Source: Agrobacterium vitis
GTDB taxonomy: Bacteria > Pseudomonadota > Alphaproteobacteria > Rhizobiales > Rhizobiaceae
DNA: 64,000 nucleotides
Direction: 5' to 3'
NCBI RefSeq assembly: GCF_014926405.1
Contig: NZ_JACXXJ020000004.1
Span: forward strand, 1-64,000
A program made the translations under genes and the position numbers. How positions within the stretch are numbered: position 1 is the stretch's first letter; each line of letters begins with the position of its first letter. This document shows positions 17,547 to 28,240 of the stretch, piece after piece. Under the pieces are notes generated by a model, which saw only the letters and a list, made by a program, of their open reading frames with translations, ran no database searches and had not been told where the DNA came from.

Positions 17547-18131
17547 CTATTCGAGGGCCGCCATCTGGACGGTTGCCGCCTTTTGATCAACCGAGTTGGC
17601 GGGTTGCTCAACGGTGCGTTCGTAAGGCTTCCAGGCCTCTCCTGTGATGTCCTCGTAAGCCGAGACGGCGCCTTCGGCCGCCATGCGAAGCACGTGGGCC
17701 TGCAGGCCCATATCGGCTGCGAACTCCCGCTTGCGCTGGGCGCGGCTATCGAAGCCCACCGGGCCGTCGAGATCCTCGTCTCTGGTGTCGTTGGAAAGCT
17801 TCGTGGTGAGGTCGCGGGCCTCTGTGACCGCGCGGCTGTAGAATTGCCCGGCGCCGTAGGCGGAGCCGACAAACGAACCGACGATGCGCTGCATGTGGAT
17901 CTGCATTGCCTTTTCGGCTAGGCCGTCCCTCAGGGCATCGGCGCTTTCGATCAACTGTCCGCGGTGAAGGTCGCGGATCCCATCGCTGTCGATGAGGGCA
18001 AGGCCGAAGCTTTCGGAGATGCGGAGCGCCTGGGCTGTGTCGGGGCAGGCGAGCCTGACCATTTCGAGTGTGGTGGCGCGTGGGGATTTGGCTGGACGGT
18101 TTTTCTGGGTGGAGCGGTTGAGCGGTGCCAT
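17547..18131 (-). CDS. Conserved rhizobial plasmid protein, 194 aa
   Basis: The protein starts MAPLNRSTQKNRPAKSPRA and is predicted to be helical, with segments AQALRISESFGLALIDSDG, AEKAMQIHMQRIVGSFVGS and KREFAADMGLQAHVLRM. There is no signal peptide or membrane span. I recognise the sequence style from hypothetical proteins of rhizobial plasmids close to ParB-like and DUF736 genes, but know no function. It is the most downstream large gene of the minus-strand block. Confidence 0.65.
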   Translation of the reverse strand: MAPLNRSTQKNRPAKSPRATTLEMVRLACPDTAQALRISESFGLALIDSDGIRDLHRGQLIESADALRDGLAEKAMQIHMQRIVGSFVGSAYGAGQFYSRAVTEARDLTTKLSNDTRDEDLDGPVGFDSRAQRKREFAADMGLQAHVLRMAAEGAVSAYEDITGEAWKPYERTVEQPANSVDQKAATVQMAALE

Positions 18132-18578
18132 GATCGGATCCTTTTGAGCGATGTTTCAGCGAAGCCCGGGGGTGCCGGTTGTCGTCCGGCTCAGCCCCTC
18201 GGGTGCGGGCAAAAGGACATGGGCACCAGCGGCCCGGCCCAAGGTCAGGGCATCGCCAGGAGGAGCGAGGATGGTTTGCGGATGGCGCTGCCCGCACTTG
18301 CGGGCTGCAACAGACGCGGGCCTGCCTTGCAACGAGGCGATGATCCTGCCGCAACGCGGCGCGCCAGCGGCCTTTGACCGGGACGCGCCCATGTCAGACC
18401 GCAACAAAACCGAGGTGCTGTGCCGACTGACGATCTGGTTCACGACAGCATGATGCAATCGCCAGCCGGATCCAACCTTGGCAACGCCGCGTCATTCACA
18501 AAGGGCATTGACAATTCTCGGGGCCAAGCACACGCCAGTGCAAGCCGGTTGCCCCGTGCCATGTCTTCCGCCCTTCGA
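18132..18578. other. Intergenic region with no supported gene
   Basis: It contains the upstream control region of the minus-strand gene at 17547-18131. In-frame continuation of the 81-aa gene past its stop (about 18480-18578) still looks partly coding, so the end of that gene may be truncated by a point change. No repeat or RNA feature was seen. Confidence 0.35.
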
Positions 18579-18824
18579 TCAACGCTTTATCGCAGCCTCG
18601 ACTTGGACGGGCTTTCGGCTCTCACCCGGCTCGGTTGATATGCGTGCAGTAGTCGATGGCGGGCCATGGCGTGCCTTGCATTTCCACCGCGCCTTCGTTT
18701 GTCGTGTCACCTCAACCCGCCGGGAGCGATAATCCCGCTGCCGTGCCCATATCCTGCGATAGAGCTCGGTGAAAACGATCACCTGACTTCGAAGTGGGTC
18801 GCTGTCTGTGAGCGCAGCAGTCAT
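18579..18824 (-). CDS. Small basic plasmid protein, 81 aa
   Basis: The ATG overlaps the stop of the 216-aa gene upstream (ATGA at 18821-18824), indicating translational coupling. The product contains VIVFTELYRRIWARQRDY, VTRQTKARWKCKA and a GESRKPVQVEAAIKR end. It is strongly basic and may bind nucleic acid. Similar small proteins follow DUF7007-type genes on rhizobial plasmids as I remember them. Codons after the TGA stop in the same frame also look coding for about 30 residues, so the original protein may have been longer. Confidence 0.5.
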   Translation of the reverse strand: MTAALTDSDPLRSQVIVFTELYRRIWARQRDYRSRRVEVTRQTKARWKCKARHGPPSTTARISTEPGESRKPVQVEAAIKR

Positions 18825-19471
18825 TGCCTTGCCGCCCAGGTCACGAAGCTGGACTGACCGTCATATGGCTGGTGCTTGGCTGGATCGATGACGAAGCCAT
18901 GTCGGCCGATCACGTAGTCGGAGCGTGGAACCAGAAACCGCCGTTCGGCGGTCTCGCCCCGGATCCCCCCCAAAGTCGCGATGCACTCGACGAGACCTGG
19001 CTGGTGATCGGAATTCAGGGCCGCAATAACGACCCAGTCGTTGCGATGTCGCTTCTCGAAATCCTGCCTGTCCCGCATGTGAGACTGACTGCCGTTCAGT
19101 ATAACACCCATGACGCGCTCGTAGGCATCAGGGTAATAGTCGCGAAATGTGCGATCAGCCAGACGCCGCTCATAGGCGGTGAACAGTTGGGGGAAAGCAT
19201 GGGCGACCTTCGCCCATTCACAATCCTCTTCATAAAATTCGCCGTCATTCCGGAAGAGGGCATGGACGGCCGCGTTGGCTTTCTCGGCGAGATGGAAACC
19301 GCCGTGACTGGCGGTAGAATGCAGAATGATCCCCTCGGCGAATTGCCGCGAAACCTGCGCCCTGCCCCATGGTGTCGAGGCTCCCGCTGGTATCGTCGGT
19401 CGCTTCAATGACCGTAGTTCAGCCTCATGGGCCGCTTTTTCTGCGGCGACATCTTCATGGATCTCTGCCAT
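18821..19471 (-). CDS. DUF7007-type plasmid protein, 216 aa
   Basis: After an acidic N-terminus (AEIHEDVAAEKAAHEAEL) comes a conserved region: TPWGRAQVSRQFAEGIILH, TASHGGFHLA and YEEDCEWAKVAHAFPQLF, characteristic of this family. The remainder (YYPDAYERVMG, NDWVVIAALNS, FLVPRSDYVIGRHGFVI) forms a separate segment. These proteins are found beside ParB-like and antirestriction-type genes on mobile replicons; activity is unknown. It lies 81 bp downstream of the ParB-like gene, separated from it by a strong terminator. Confidence 0.7.
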   Translation of the reverse strand: MAEIHEDVAAEKAAHEAELRSLKRPTIPAGASTPWGRAQVSRQFAEGIILHSTASHGGFHLAEKANAAVHALFRNDGEFYEEDCEWAKVAHAFPQLFTAYERRLADRTFRDYYPDAYERVMGVILNGSQSHMRDRQDFEKRHRNDWVVIAALNSDHQPGLVECIATLGGIRGETAERRFLVPRSDYVIGRHGFVIDPAKHQPYDGQSSFVTWAARQ

Positions 19472-19500
19472 GACAAACTCCTTCTGATCGCTGGAAACAA

Positions 19501-19533
19501 AAACGCCGCCAGCGTGAGCCAGCGGCGTCGGTT
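19501..19533 (-). terminator. Rho-independent terminator after the ParB-like gene
   Basis: On the minus strand ACGCCGCTGGC pairs with GCTGGCGGCGT, followed by TTTTTGTTT. It lies directly downstream of the stop at 19553, so it ends the ParB-like transcript before the DUF7007-type gene. Confidence 0.8.
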
Positions 19534-19552
19534 CAGATCCTGGTGCCTGATG

Positions 19553-21268
19553 CTATTCGGCGGCCTCGCGAAAACCCTGGTCGGCCTCTTCCACGGCGGC
19601 CGAATGGTCCACAATTCCACAACCGGAAGGCCGATCTTCGAGCGTATCGGGAACGTCGTCGGCATCCTCCAATCCGCTGTCGACGGTGGTGTAACGTCCA
19701 GCCCACGACCGCACGTCCTCAGTGGAAGGCGCGAGCAGCGCTGCTGGATGCACCAGCTTTCCCACGGCAAAATGCTCGACCAGAGCCGCACGGGTATCCT
19801 TCACTTTGATCCGACCGGGCACGCCCGCCGTTTCCGCGGTCGCCTCCAGCGCAGTGCGTGACAGGCATGAGAGGAAGTCTTCCGTCGCCATATTGACCAG
19901 GAACTCATCAGCGCCGACAGCGTCGCCGGCAATACGGGCGATCAGGCCGCTATCGGAGCGATTGCGCCGAAGCGAAAGGACTTCGATCAGGACCGAGCGC
20001 GCAGCCTGCACCAGTGTCTGTCGATCGAAGGACAGCTTGCCGTCCTCGCCAATCAGCCGGGCAGCATGCGGGCCGCATTTGGCATGACCGTAGGGATTGT
20101 CCGATGCGCCGCTGGCAATGCTGACATTTGTGCCGGTGAAGGCTAGAATGAGCAGAGCCATCAGAGTGTCGTCCTCGATCGGCGCCCGGGCGAGCGCCTC
20201 GTGCAGAGCATCGGTGCGCAGATCGCCGATCATGTCGAGACCCTTCTGGGTCACGTCGGGCCGCGCCTTGGTTACCTCGACCTCGTCAACGACGGTTTCG
20301 ACACCATCGGAATCCTTGACCAGCTTGGGCTTCTTCGCCTCCGGCATGCGATAGGCAACGGACTGGACCGACCCGTCGCGCGCGTTGATGTACCAGCCGG
20401 TCAGGTCGCCCTTGCCCGGCTTGCCATAGACCTGTTGCGCCTTTGCCGGCAGTTTGGCCTGGCCGTATTCATTGGCCTCGATAACCGAGCCGCGCTTGGG
20501 CAGGTTGTTGGCCAGCCATTCCTGCTGCGCCCCGAGAAAAGCCTCGACATCCGTGGTGTAGCGGCTGTCCTCGTCGGCGGGTGCAAACAGGTCCTCGACC
20601 CAGGTGATGCCGTAGGCCTGCGCCAGCTCGTCACCGAAGCTTGCATGCTTTGCGAGCATCCTGGTCGTGGTCAGTGCGCGGGCCACCTCCCACCACGACA
20701 CGTGCGGGTCCTGCTTCTTCGGCTTGTACTTCTTCCAGACCTCGGCCTGCTCGCCCTCACCGGCGGCGGCGATCGTGCGCAGCTGCTGCTCGTTCGGCAT
20801 ATCGCCACGCGCCATCTGGTCGAGCATCGCGGGCAGGATATTGGCCAGAAGCCGCAACTTTCTGATCTGCCGGCTGGGGAGTGCCAGCGCCATGGCGATC
20901 GACTCTTCGGTCCATCCGAGAGCCACCAGCCGCTCGATGGCGCGCCATTGGTCGACAGGGTTCAGCGGTTCGCGGGCGATGTTCTCCGCAAAGGACTGCA
21001 TGGCGCCGAGATCGTCGGAGGGATCCGCCAGCAGCAGCGGGATTTCCAAGAGACCGGCGGCTATCGCCTGGGCGGCGCGGCGGTGACCGAAGACGATGAC
21101 GTAGCTGTTTCCGCCCTCCGGATCGAGTCTGACGATCGGCGGCTGGACGACACCGATGGCCCTGATCGATGCGCATAGCAGCGCGTCAGACTGTGGTGAG
21201 GATTTCGACTGACGGGACCGGTCGGGATTGTCCTTCAGGCTGCGCGGATCGGCTGTAATCAACTGCAT
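19553..21268 (-). CDS. ParB/RepB-like nuclease-domain protein
   Basis: The 571-aa protein starts at ATG 21268, seven bases after AGAGGTG; an upstream GTG is possible. Residues about 1-100 form a ParB N-terminal domain (SIRAIGVVQPPIVRL, YVIVFGHRRAAQAIAAG). A helical DNA-binding region follows (ENIAREPLNPVDQWRAIER, LPSRQIRKLRLLANILP). The remaining 370 residues are a rhizobial plasmid-specific extension (DLTGWYINARDG, FTGTNVSIASG). It is much longer than partition ParB and has no ParA neighbour, so a regulatory or nuclease role is more likely than segregation. Confidence 0.85.
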   Translation of the reverse strand: MQLITADPRSLKDNPDRSRQSKSSPQSDALLCASIRAIGVVQPPIVRLDPEGGNSYVIVFGHRRAAQAIAAGLLEIPLLLADPSDDLGAMQSFAENIAREPLNPVDQWRAIERLVALGWTEESIAMALALPSRQIRKLRLLANILPAMLDQMARGDMPNEQQLRTIAAAGEGEQAEVWKKYKPKKQDPHVSWWEVARALTTTRMLAKHASFGDELAQAYGITWVEDLFAPADEDSRYTTDVEAFLGAQQEWLANNLPKRGSVIEANEYGQAKLPAKAQQVYGKPGKGDLTGWYINARDGSVQSVAYRMPEAKKPKLVKDSDGVETVVDEVEVTKARPDVTQKGLDMIGDLRTDALHEALARAPIEDDTLMALLILAFTGTNVSIASGASDNPYGHAKCGPHAARLIGEDGKLSFDRQTLVQAARSVLIEVLSLRRNRSDSGLIARIAGDAVGADEFLVNMATEDFLSCLSRTALEATAETAGVPGRIKVKDTRAALVEHFAVGKLVHPAALLAPSTEDVRSWAGRYTTVDSGLEDADDVPDTLEDRPSGCGIVDHSAAVEEADQGFREAAE

Positions 21269-21656
21269 GGGAATCACCTCTTGAGCTTCGGGCGGACGGG
21301 CTGTCCTTGCCTCCTCATCTTCTTTTCGAAGACATCTCCCGAACCGCAGGACGGGCCGACGGCTGCAATTGCGCCGGAGCAGACCTGGCTTGTGGAGGAG
21401 CGAGGCACACCTGCCTTGCGAGGCAAGCTGGCCCGGTCTCGGCGACCGGCGCGATTGAGGGAACCGGCAGCCGTTGGACCGGACTTGCGAACCGGTTTCC
21501 TATCCCCTTCTTTCCCCTCTACGTTTTACCCTCGTGTTAAATCTGCCCGATCCCGATTGGCCATTCGCACCAGGCGTTGTAGGATGTTGAGCTTGGATGC
21601 CGAACAGAATCACTCCAAAATATACCCTTGACGGCATATAACTCTGAGATCATATT
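21269..21656. other. Divergent control region between ParB-like and HigB-like genes
   Basis: No gene is supported. The right end is AT-rich, with TTGACG followed at 17 bp by CATATT just before the HigB-like start, which may be part of the toxin-antitoxin promoter, although it would leave almost no leader. A purine-rich ribosome binding site for the ParB-like gene is at the left end. Confidence 0.4.
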
Positions 21657-22028
21657 ATGACGAAGGAATGGGCAGTTCTGCTCCACGACGAGTTCGACCC
21701 GGAGTTTTCAGCCCTGCCGGAAGAGGTACAGGACGAAATCTTCGCGGCCTTGCCGCTCCTGAAAGCTTACGGTCCACAACTTGGTCGTCCCTACGCCGAT
21801 ACGCTCAAGGGATCGGCACACGCGAATATGAAGGAATTGCGGTTCAAGGCTGCAGACGGCGTCTGGCGACTGGCTTATGCGTTCGATCCCGAGCGCCGGG
21901 CAATCCTCCTGGTGGCAGGCGACAAATCGGGCGGCAGTCAGACGCGGTTCTACAAAGTGCTGATCGCAAAAGCCGATCAGCGATTGACACAGCATCTCGA
22001 CGCAATGAAGGAGAAAAAGAATGGCTAG
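21657..22028 (+). CDS. higB: RelE/HigB-type toxin (Gp49-like)
   Basis: The 123-aa product has the Gp49/HigB-like layout: FDPEFSALPEEVQDEIFAAL, LKGSAHANMKELRFKAADG, WRLAYAFDPERRAILLVAG, FYKVLIAKADQRL. Such toxins are ribosome-dependent mRNA endonucleases. It overlaps the antitoxin gene by 8 bp, with the toxin first, which is the HigBA order. The family is common on plasmids as an addiction module. Confidence 0.82.
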   Translation: MTKEWAVLLHDEFDPEFSALPEEVQDEIFAALPLLKAYGPQLGRPYADTLKGSAHANMKELRFKAADGVWRLAYAFDPERRAILLVAGDKSGGSQTRFYKVLIAKADQRLTQHLDAMKEKKNG

Positions 22029-22410
22029 ATCATTGGATGACGTCCTTCAGGGCCTTCCTGCGGAACGTCGCGAACGGCTCGAACAGCTGGGCAACGAGCG
22101 GCTCGAGGAATACCGGACACTGCAGGATCTGCGCAAGGCGCGCGACCTCACCCAGGTCCGGATGGCCGAAACGCTCGGTGTAAAACAGGAAAATATTTCG
22201 CGCCTGGAGAAGCGGAGCGATCTACTTCTGTCCACGTTGCGCAGTTATGTCGGGGCCATGGGCGGCACCCTGGAGCTTGTCGCCCGTTTTCCGGACCGGC
22301 ATCCGGTCGTCCTGTCTTCCTTGTTCGATAATGATGCCGGTGCCGTCTCAAAAGAAAACCCGGCAAGATCTCGTGCCAAAAAAGCACCGCTCCGCAGCCT
22401 GACAGGCTGA
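22021..22410 (+). CDS. higA: XRE/HigA-type antitoxin
   Basis: The 129-aa protein has an HTH_3 domain at residues about 40-95: LRKARDLTQVRMAETLGVK, QENISRLEKRSDLLLSTL, and a tail after the HTH (YVGAMGGTLELVARFPD). It overlaps the HigB-like toxin gene. As in the family, it should neutralise the toxin and repress the shared promoter. Confidence 0.82.
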   Translation: MARSLDDVLQGLPAERRERLEQLGNERLEEYRTLQDLRKARDLTQVRMAETLGVKQENISRLEKRSDLLLSTLRSYVGAMGGTLELVARFPDRHPVVLSSLFDNDAGAVSKENPARSRAKKAPLRSLTG

Positions 22411-22455
22411 TAAAAATTTGGGTCCGATGGCAAAAGTGCTCGCGCACCTGAAAAC

Positions 22456-22489
22456 GAAAGGGCGCTCGACACTTTCGGGGAGCGCCCTT
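22456..22489 (-). terminator. Terminator downstream of the giant helicase gene
   Basis: AAGGGCGCTC (22458-22467) and GAGCGCCCTT (22480-22489) form a 10-bp stem. On the minus strand the second arm is followed by TTCGTTTTC, giving a terminator for the minus-strand helicase transcript; on the plus strand the same hairpin could end the higBA transcript. Confidence 0.7.
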
Positions 22490-22554
22490 CCAACCCGGAC
22501 AGCTACGCACACGCGGCAATCGCCACTGTGAGGCAAACCATCAAAACGGGTGAT

Positions 22555-22576
22555 GGCCTATAGATGTGTATAGGCC
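22555..22576. repeat. Perfect inverted repeat near the helicase 3' end
   Basis: GGCCTATA and TATAGGCC are separated by six bases (GATGTG). It lies 36 bp beyond the helicase stop. It could be an additional transcript-end hairpin or a protein-binding site. Confidence 0.5.
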
Positions 22577-22611
22577 GAGCCCGTTTCAAGTGACGGTGAA
22601 TATGCCGCTGT

Positions 22612-25600
22612 TTACGCGGCTTGGTGGCGATCCTCCTCTGCCTCATCGGCGGTTGCTGCCAGATCCCTTTCGATCTCGTCCAGTTGGCTCAATTTGAGTT
22701 CGAGCTCGGCTTCGAATGAGAAGGTTTCCCCCAGCCTCGGTGTGTAGGAGGCGAGGCGACGTTTCGCATCGGCGAGCCGATTGAGATAGTTCTCGCGCTC
22801 ATGTTCAAACCCACCAAGCGCATGTTCGAGCCGGGAGATCGCGCCGATCGGGGTCGTGGTCACGGCCAAGTCGATCTCGTAGTCGCCACCAGTTCGTTGA
22901 AGCAGCGTGTCGTAGCGATAGCTATCCTTGCCGAACCGTTCGCCCCGATAGGCGAGATCGAAGCCGCCTATCGTGGCAATGATCACCTCGTTCTCCTGCT
23001 GAAGCTGAACCAGCGTCAGGATTTCCTTCATCAGCGCGCGGCCAGCGAGTTTGCGCTCGTCGAATGTATCTTCGCCAACTTGCATGACAAAGGCGTCGCC
23101 AGATGTCGGGACCAGCCGCTCGATATCCTTTTCCACATCCTCGATCCGGCGAGTGGAAAACTCGATATCCCGTTCGGCGTCGCGGATCTGCCGCCGGATC
23201 GCGTGCTGATCATCGATATGGGCGGCACGCAACCGATCGAGACGGGCGATCTCGGCCTCCAGCCCGGCCTTCTGCATCAGACGCTCGTCGCCTGACGCGA
23301 TGGCCTTGGCCATGGCGAACTGATTTGCCTGCCCCTCGCCCATGTCCTCCAACCGGCGCACGCTTGTGTCGCCTGACAGGGCCGCCGCAATGAACCGGGC
23401 CTTGCGCTCGTTGTTCTGCCACATGGTGGCGTCAAGTGAACCAAGCGTCGCATAGGCAAAGACATCGACCTCGTCATGCTGGTTGCCCTGGCGAATGATC
23501 CGGCCCTCCCGCTGTTCGATCTGCGATGGCAACCACGGCACATCGAGGTGGTGGAGCGCTTTCAGCCGCGCCTGGACATTGACACCGGTGCCCATGGTTT
23601 CGGACGAGCCGATCAGCACGCGGACCTTGCCGGCATTGAAGTCGTTGAACAGCCGCTGCTTTGCATCCGACTTCTTGTAGTCTTGCATGAACGCGATTTG
23701 GGAAGCCGGCACGCCAAGGCGGACGAGCTCATCGCGGATCCATCTATATGCGGAAAAACCGCGGGATGCCTCGACATTGATCGTGCCGAGATCGGAGAAG
23801 ATCAACTGGCCGGCGCCCGGCCGGTCGAACGGCTTGCCGTCCTTGCGACGATACTCCGCCTCTCCCGTTTCCTGCCAGATCCGGTGGGTGTTAGTGACAA
23901 GTGCGTTCAGCTTGTTGGCCGCCTCGTTGCCCATCGCCTGATCGACGAGGCGAAGATCGATGGCGGCGTGACGTCCGTCGGTGATGACCGAGAGCAGGAT
24001 GTCATCGCCGGGCTTGGCCGGGCCATCGCGCATCTCGATCGCCTTGATGCGGGCATCGAGCAGCTTCTGATAGGCTTTGAACGCAGGCGTCGGCTCGGCG
24101 GTAACGATCTGTCGCTTGCCGCCGGAGACCTCGGGGACCTTCACATAGGTCCTGAGATCCGCTGGCAGCACGACATCGGCAAACGAGCGGAACATGGCGA
24201 TCAGTTCTGGCACGTTGACGAACTGGCTGAAGCGCGTGACCGGCTTGTATTTACCCGACGGCTGTAGTTCGAGTTCGGTCGAGGTGTCGCCGAAGGTCGA
24301 GGCCCATGCGTCGAACTCGTGCAGACCACGTTCCGACAATGCTGCCGGATCCATCATCCGCTGCACGGAGAACATCTCGCCGAGCGTATTGGTGATCGGC
24401 GTTCCCGAAGCCAGCACCAGCGCCCTGCCCGGGTTCTTCGTCTCGATGAAGCGGGATTTAACGAACAGGTCCCAGGCGCGCTGCGAGCCGTTCGGATCGA
24501 CACCGCGCAGCGTCGACATATTGGTGGCGAACGATAGCTTGCGGAATTCCTGCGCCTCGTCGACGATGATCTGGTCGATGCCAAGCTCGGAGATGGTCAG
24601 CAGATCGTCCTTGCGGGTGGCGAGTGCTTCCAGCCGTTCCTTGTGACCTTCCTTCAAGCGTTCGATGCGCTTGCGAGAAAGCCGGTCCTGGCTGTCGACC
24701 TTGACCAGCAGCTCCTCGTAAAGCTCCAGTTCATCCTGGATCATTTGCGCCTCAAAGGCCGATGGCACGGATATGAACCGAAACGCCGAATGGGTGATGA
24801 TGATGGCGTCCCAGTTGGCGGTTGCTGCGCGCGACAGGAAGCGATGGCGCTTTTCCCTGACGAAGTTGGTCTCGTCGGCGACCAGGATCCGGGCATTGGG
24901 ATAGAGCGCCAGAAACTCGCGGGCCGCTTGCGCCAGGCAATGGCCGGGCACGACCAGCATCGCTTTGTTGATCAGGCCCAGACGCCGCTGCTCCATAATC
25001 GCGGCTGCCATGGTCAACGTCTTTCCAGCGCCGACGGCATGGGCCAGATAGGTGGCGCCGGCGGAGATGATCCGCCAGATGCCGCGCTTCTGGTGCCCAT
25101 AAAGAGAAAAGGCGCCAGAGGCGCCTGGCAGTTGGAGATGATCGCCGTTAAAAGCACGCGGCGCGATGTTGTTGAACGTGTCGTTATAGACCCGCGCCAG
25201 CCGGTCGGTTCGATCCGGATCGGACCAGATCCACGACTGGAACGCCGCCTTGATCTTGGCGAGCTTTTCCTTGGCGGCTTCCGTCTCCACCGTGTTCAGC
25301 ACCCGGCGTTCGGTTTCGCCGTCGCGAACCGTATCGAAGATCTGCGGCACGGACGAGTTCAGGGCGTCGGATAGAAGCTGTCCGGCATGGCGGCGATGCG
25401 TGCCCCATTCCGTGGTGCCAGCGGCCGACCATTCCAGCTGCCGCGCATTGACCGTCCAGGTCGCCAGTTCCGGCAGATGGTGAATGGAAATGTCGGCGTC
25501 CATCGTCTGCTTGACGAAGGCGACGACGTCATCGGCCGGGATCCACGGTGCGCCGGGGCGTGCGGTAATATCCGAGGGCCTAAGATCGGCCGGTTGGACC

Positions 25601-27404
25601 CGCTCCAGCGCTGTCACGTTCCGCGCGAAGACTGGATCAAGCTCGGCAGCCGCGCGGGCAACAGTGAGCTTCGAGCGGACTGCGCCGGACAGGTAGGCGT
25701 CCGCCATCTGCCAGGAGCCGTTGGACGGATCGTGGAAGATCGCCTCCCCCAGTTCGCCGATAACATCCTCAACGTCACGGTGCAGCAACTCGGCGATATG
25801 ATCGGGATCGACATGACCGCGTTCGTTCAGAACAACCGCGAGCGCATCTGATGCCGAGGTGATCACGGGCGCTGGCGGTGGCGCGATCACCCGCTCGGTA
25901 AAGATCGGACCAGGCTTGGCTGTGTTGGTTTCCAGGTCGTAGTCTTCGATTGAGGCGACAAGCCAGCAATCGGGATCATCCAGAAAGGGCGCGATATTCG
26001 GCCGGCGATGGGACTCCCTGACTTCACCGGTTTCCGGATCCTCCGATGTCGAAACGGAGGTGAAGTTAATCGGACCGAATTCGCGCACGAAGCTCGACCA
26101 GGCGATGCGCAGCGCGACCTGCGCCTGGGTCCATGGCTGATCGCGTTCTTGGCAAGCTAGCACCAGACGCACGGCGTCCCGGATCGGAATCAGCTTTCGG
26201 ATGATCAGCGCATGCTTGGCAAAGATCCCGTCGGTACTCTTGCCCTTCCTGACCTCGACCGGGACAGCGACGCCGTCCACCACCTGCATCAGCTCCGTGC
26301 CTTTGCCGATGAAATAGCTGCCCTCGCGCACCTTCGGATCGTCGGGCCGCTCTGCCGTCGCCTCGGCCACCTCGTCCTCGAGTGCGAAATCGATCGGCGC
26401 AACATCTCCGGCGTAGATGTCGGCTGGTAGCTGACTGATCGCGGCGTTAAGGCTCGTCTCGAGATCATCACCGATCGGGAGGCAGGTATAGGCCTCGCCG
26501 AATGGACCTGAGGTGATCGCATGGCGGCCCAACACCATGTCGGGACGGTCGACGAACCACCTGTTGATACGGACGCTCCCGCCCTCGCCTGCCACCGACG
26601 CATCCGCAAGATCGAGCCAGCTATCGTCTCCAGCCGGCTCGTCGGCGCGGCGCTTCTGGAAAATGAGGATATCGACGACAACATCCGTGCCGGCGTCAGC
26701 GCGAAAGCTACCTTCGGGCAGGCGGATTGCGCCAACGAGATCGGCCATGCCGGCAATGTGTTCACGGGCGCGGGCATCGGCCTTGTCCATTGTGCCGGAC
26801 GAGGTCACAAAGGCGGCAAGCCCGCCGGGCTTCAGCCGGTCGATCGCCCATCGAACCCCATGCGGATCAAGCCTGACCAGATGGCACGAACGATAAACTC
26901 CGGCGTGAAGTGGGCATATTGGGTGCAGCGCGCCAGAGATGCGTAGTCCCCTGCCGCGACGGCGCTTTCCAGATTGCCGCCGAGCTCCTCCCAGCCTTTG
27001 CGAAATGCCTCGTCGCCGGGACGCCGGAATATGCCGTTGGCCAGGTCCGACGCGCCGAAGCCGGTGAACTTGATCAATCTGGCCTGCTGGTCAGGACGAG
27101 CCGGCAGGCCCTGGCGCTCGATCTCGTTCGCCAGCAGGATGGCGGCGATATTGTCACGCGCACGGTCGCGCCACGATTTTGCAAGACCGCGAGAACCCTG
27201 CAGCCTGAAATCCACCTTCGCCCGAATCTGCGTTGTTCGCTTTGGTTCTTTGCGAACTGGGACTGCAGGTGCCGGCGTCGATGGCGGGTGGTCGGTATCT
27301 ATATCGGTGAATTCTGCTGCGAAACCCGATACGCCGAGATCGAAACCAGATGCGAGAGCTGTATTGTCGAACAGGTCGATGGTGTAAGGATCGTCATGCG
27401 CCAT
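22612..27404 (-). pseudogene. Methyltransferase/SNF2-type helicase giant, with deleted methyltransferase core
   Basis: The gene starts at ATG 27404 (MAHDDPYTIDLFDNTALAS). The first 190 codons reach FTPEFIVRAIWSGLIRMGF, which in the family leads directly into SAM-binding motif I. Here that point is joined at about 26835-26855 to RLKPGGLAAFVTSSGTMDK, which normally follows the NPPF catalytic motif. Roughly 100-130 codons with both methyltransferase motifs are missing and the join is out of frame. From 26808 to 22612 one long frame encodes the rest, including Walker A (GAGKT), DEAQ, and helicase motif VI-like QREGRIIRQGNQ. Intact relatives are about 1600-1700 aa plasmid proteins proposed to act in anti-restriction or DNA modification. 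A helicase-only product could still be made. Confidence 0.82.
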
Positions 27405-27501
27405 TGGAAAACTCCTGTGAGTGGGCGCGCCGAGGCACACTCCCGGAAGAAGCGGTGTTGCCAGGCTGCGGATGGTGGAAGTTTGGAAATGAAGGCCGCC
27501 G

Positions 27502-28107
27502 TCAGGCAGCGATCGTTTCCGGCAGAAGACGGAATTGTACGGGCAGCTTAGCGGCGATCTCCTCGTCGGTCAGATCGTCGAGCAGCTTCCAGATCTTGCC
27601 TTGAGCTGAGGGATAAACGAGCACGATCTGGCGATTGCGGAGATCGGCTGGAAAGCGCCCGTCGGAATAGCCCCGGAAATCCGGACCGGTTGCGCTCCAG
27701 ATATGATCGAGCTTTTCCTGTCGGTTCATGGCGCGGACCGGGCGGGATTCGCGGGCGATGATCTCGGCGCGCATGCGGTCGGGCGACTGGCGATCGCCCA
27801 GATCGCAATAGCCGTGGAACCATCGGGACCGATCATCGATCGTCAGGGCGAAGAACATGCTGGTGACGCTGGCGGCCAGAAACTCGCGCATGGCGAACAT
27901 GTCGCCACGATAGAAGAGCGGCGGCAGGATCTCGAACATATGATCGTGGTCCGCTTCTGTGATTTCGAACCATTCGCCGACATAGCGCCTGCCGGAAATG
28001 CGGTCATCGTCGAATGGCGACTGGCTGTGGCGGTTGAAAAGGGCGTACATCTCGTGGCGGCTGGCCACGCCTTCGAACACCTTACGGATAGCGGGGGAAA
28101 CGAACAT
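27502..28107 (-). CDS. DUF1419 domain-containing protein
   Basis: The 201-aa product has the features of DUF1419 proteins: MYALFNRHSQSPFDDDRI, RRYVGEWFEITEADHDHMF, ILPPLFYRGDMFAMREFLA, TSMFFALTIDDRSRWFHGY. This family is confined to rhizobial and related plasmids. Its function is unknown. It lies 98 bp upstream of the methyltransferase/helicase gene in the same orientation. Confidence 0.82.
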   Translation of the reverse strand: MFVSPAIRKVFEGVASRHEMYALFNRHSQSPFDDDRISGRRYVGEWFEITEADHDHMFEILPPLFYRGDMFAMREFLAASVTSMFFALTIDDRSRWFHGYCDLGDRQSPDRMRAEIIARESRPVRAMNRQEKLDHIWSATGPDFRGYSDGRFPADLRNRQIVLVYPSAQGKIWKLLDDLTDEEIAAKLPVQFRLLPETIAA

Positions 28108-28240
28108 CTGCGGCTCCTTTGGGGTTGCGGCTGAGCTGAAAAGCCTGTTCGACCTCTCCTGCTTCAGTCCTTTGATTACCCCTCCTCAGCCGGCGCCTCG
28201 CGGGCAGCGGGTCAAGGGCCGCCGTCTGGCGGGCGAAGCT

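Noticed and set aside
20201..21178. 325-codon open frame antisense to the ParB-like gene
   Set aside because: It is a shadow of a high-G+C gene on the other strand; residues are low-complexity and lack a recognisable family or ribosome binding site.
22801..25374. Several long plus-strand open frames opposite the giant helicase gene
   Set aside because: All mirror the third-position G+C bias of the helicase coding strand, and the helicase motifs on the minus strand are unambiguous.
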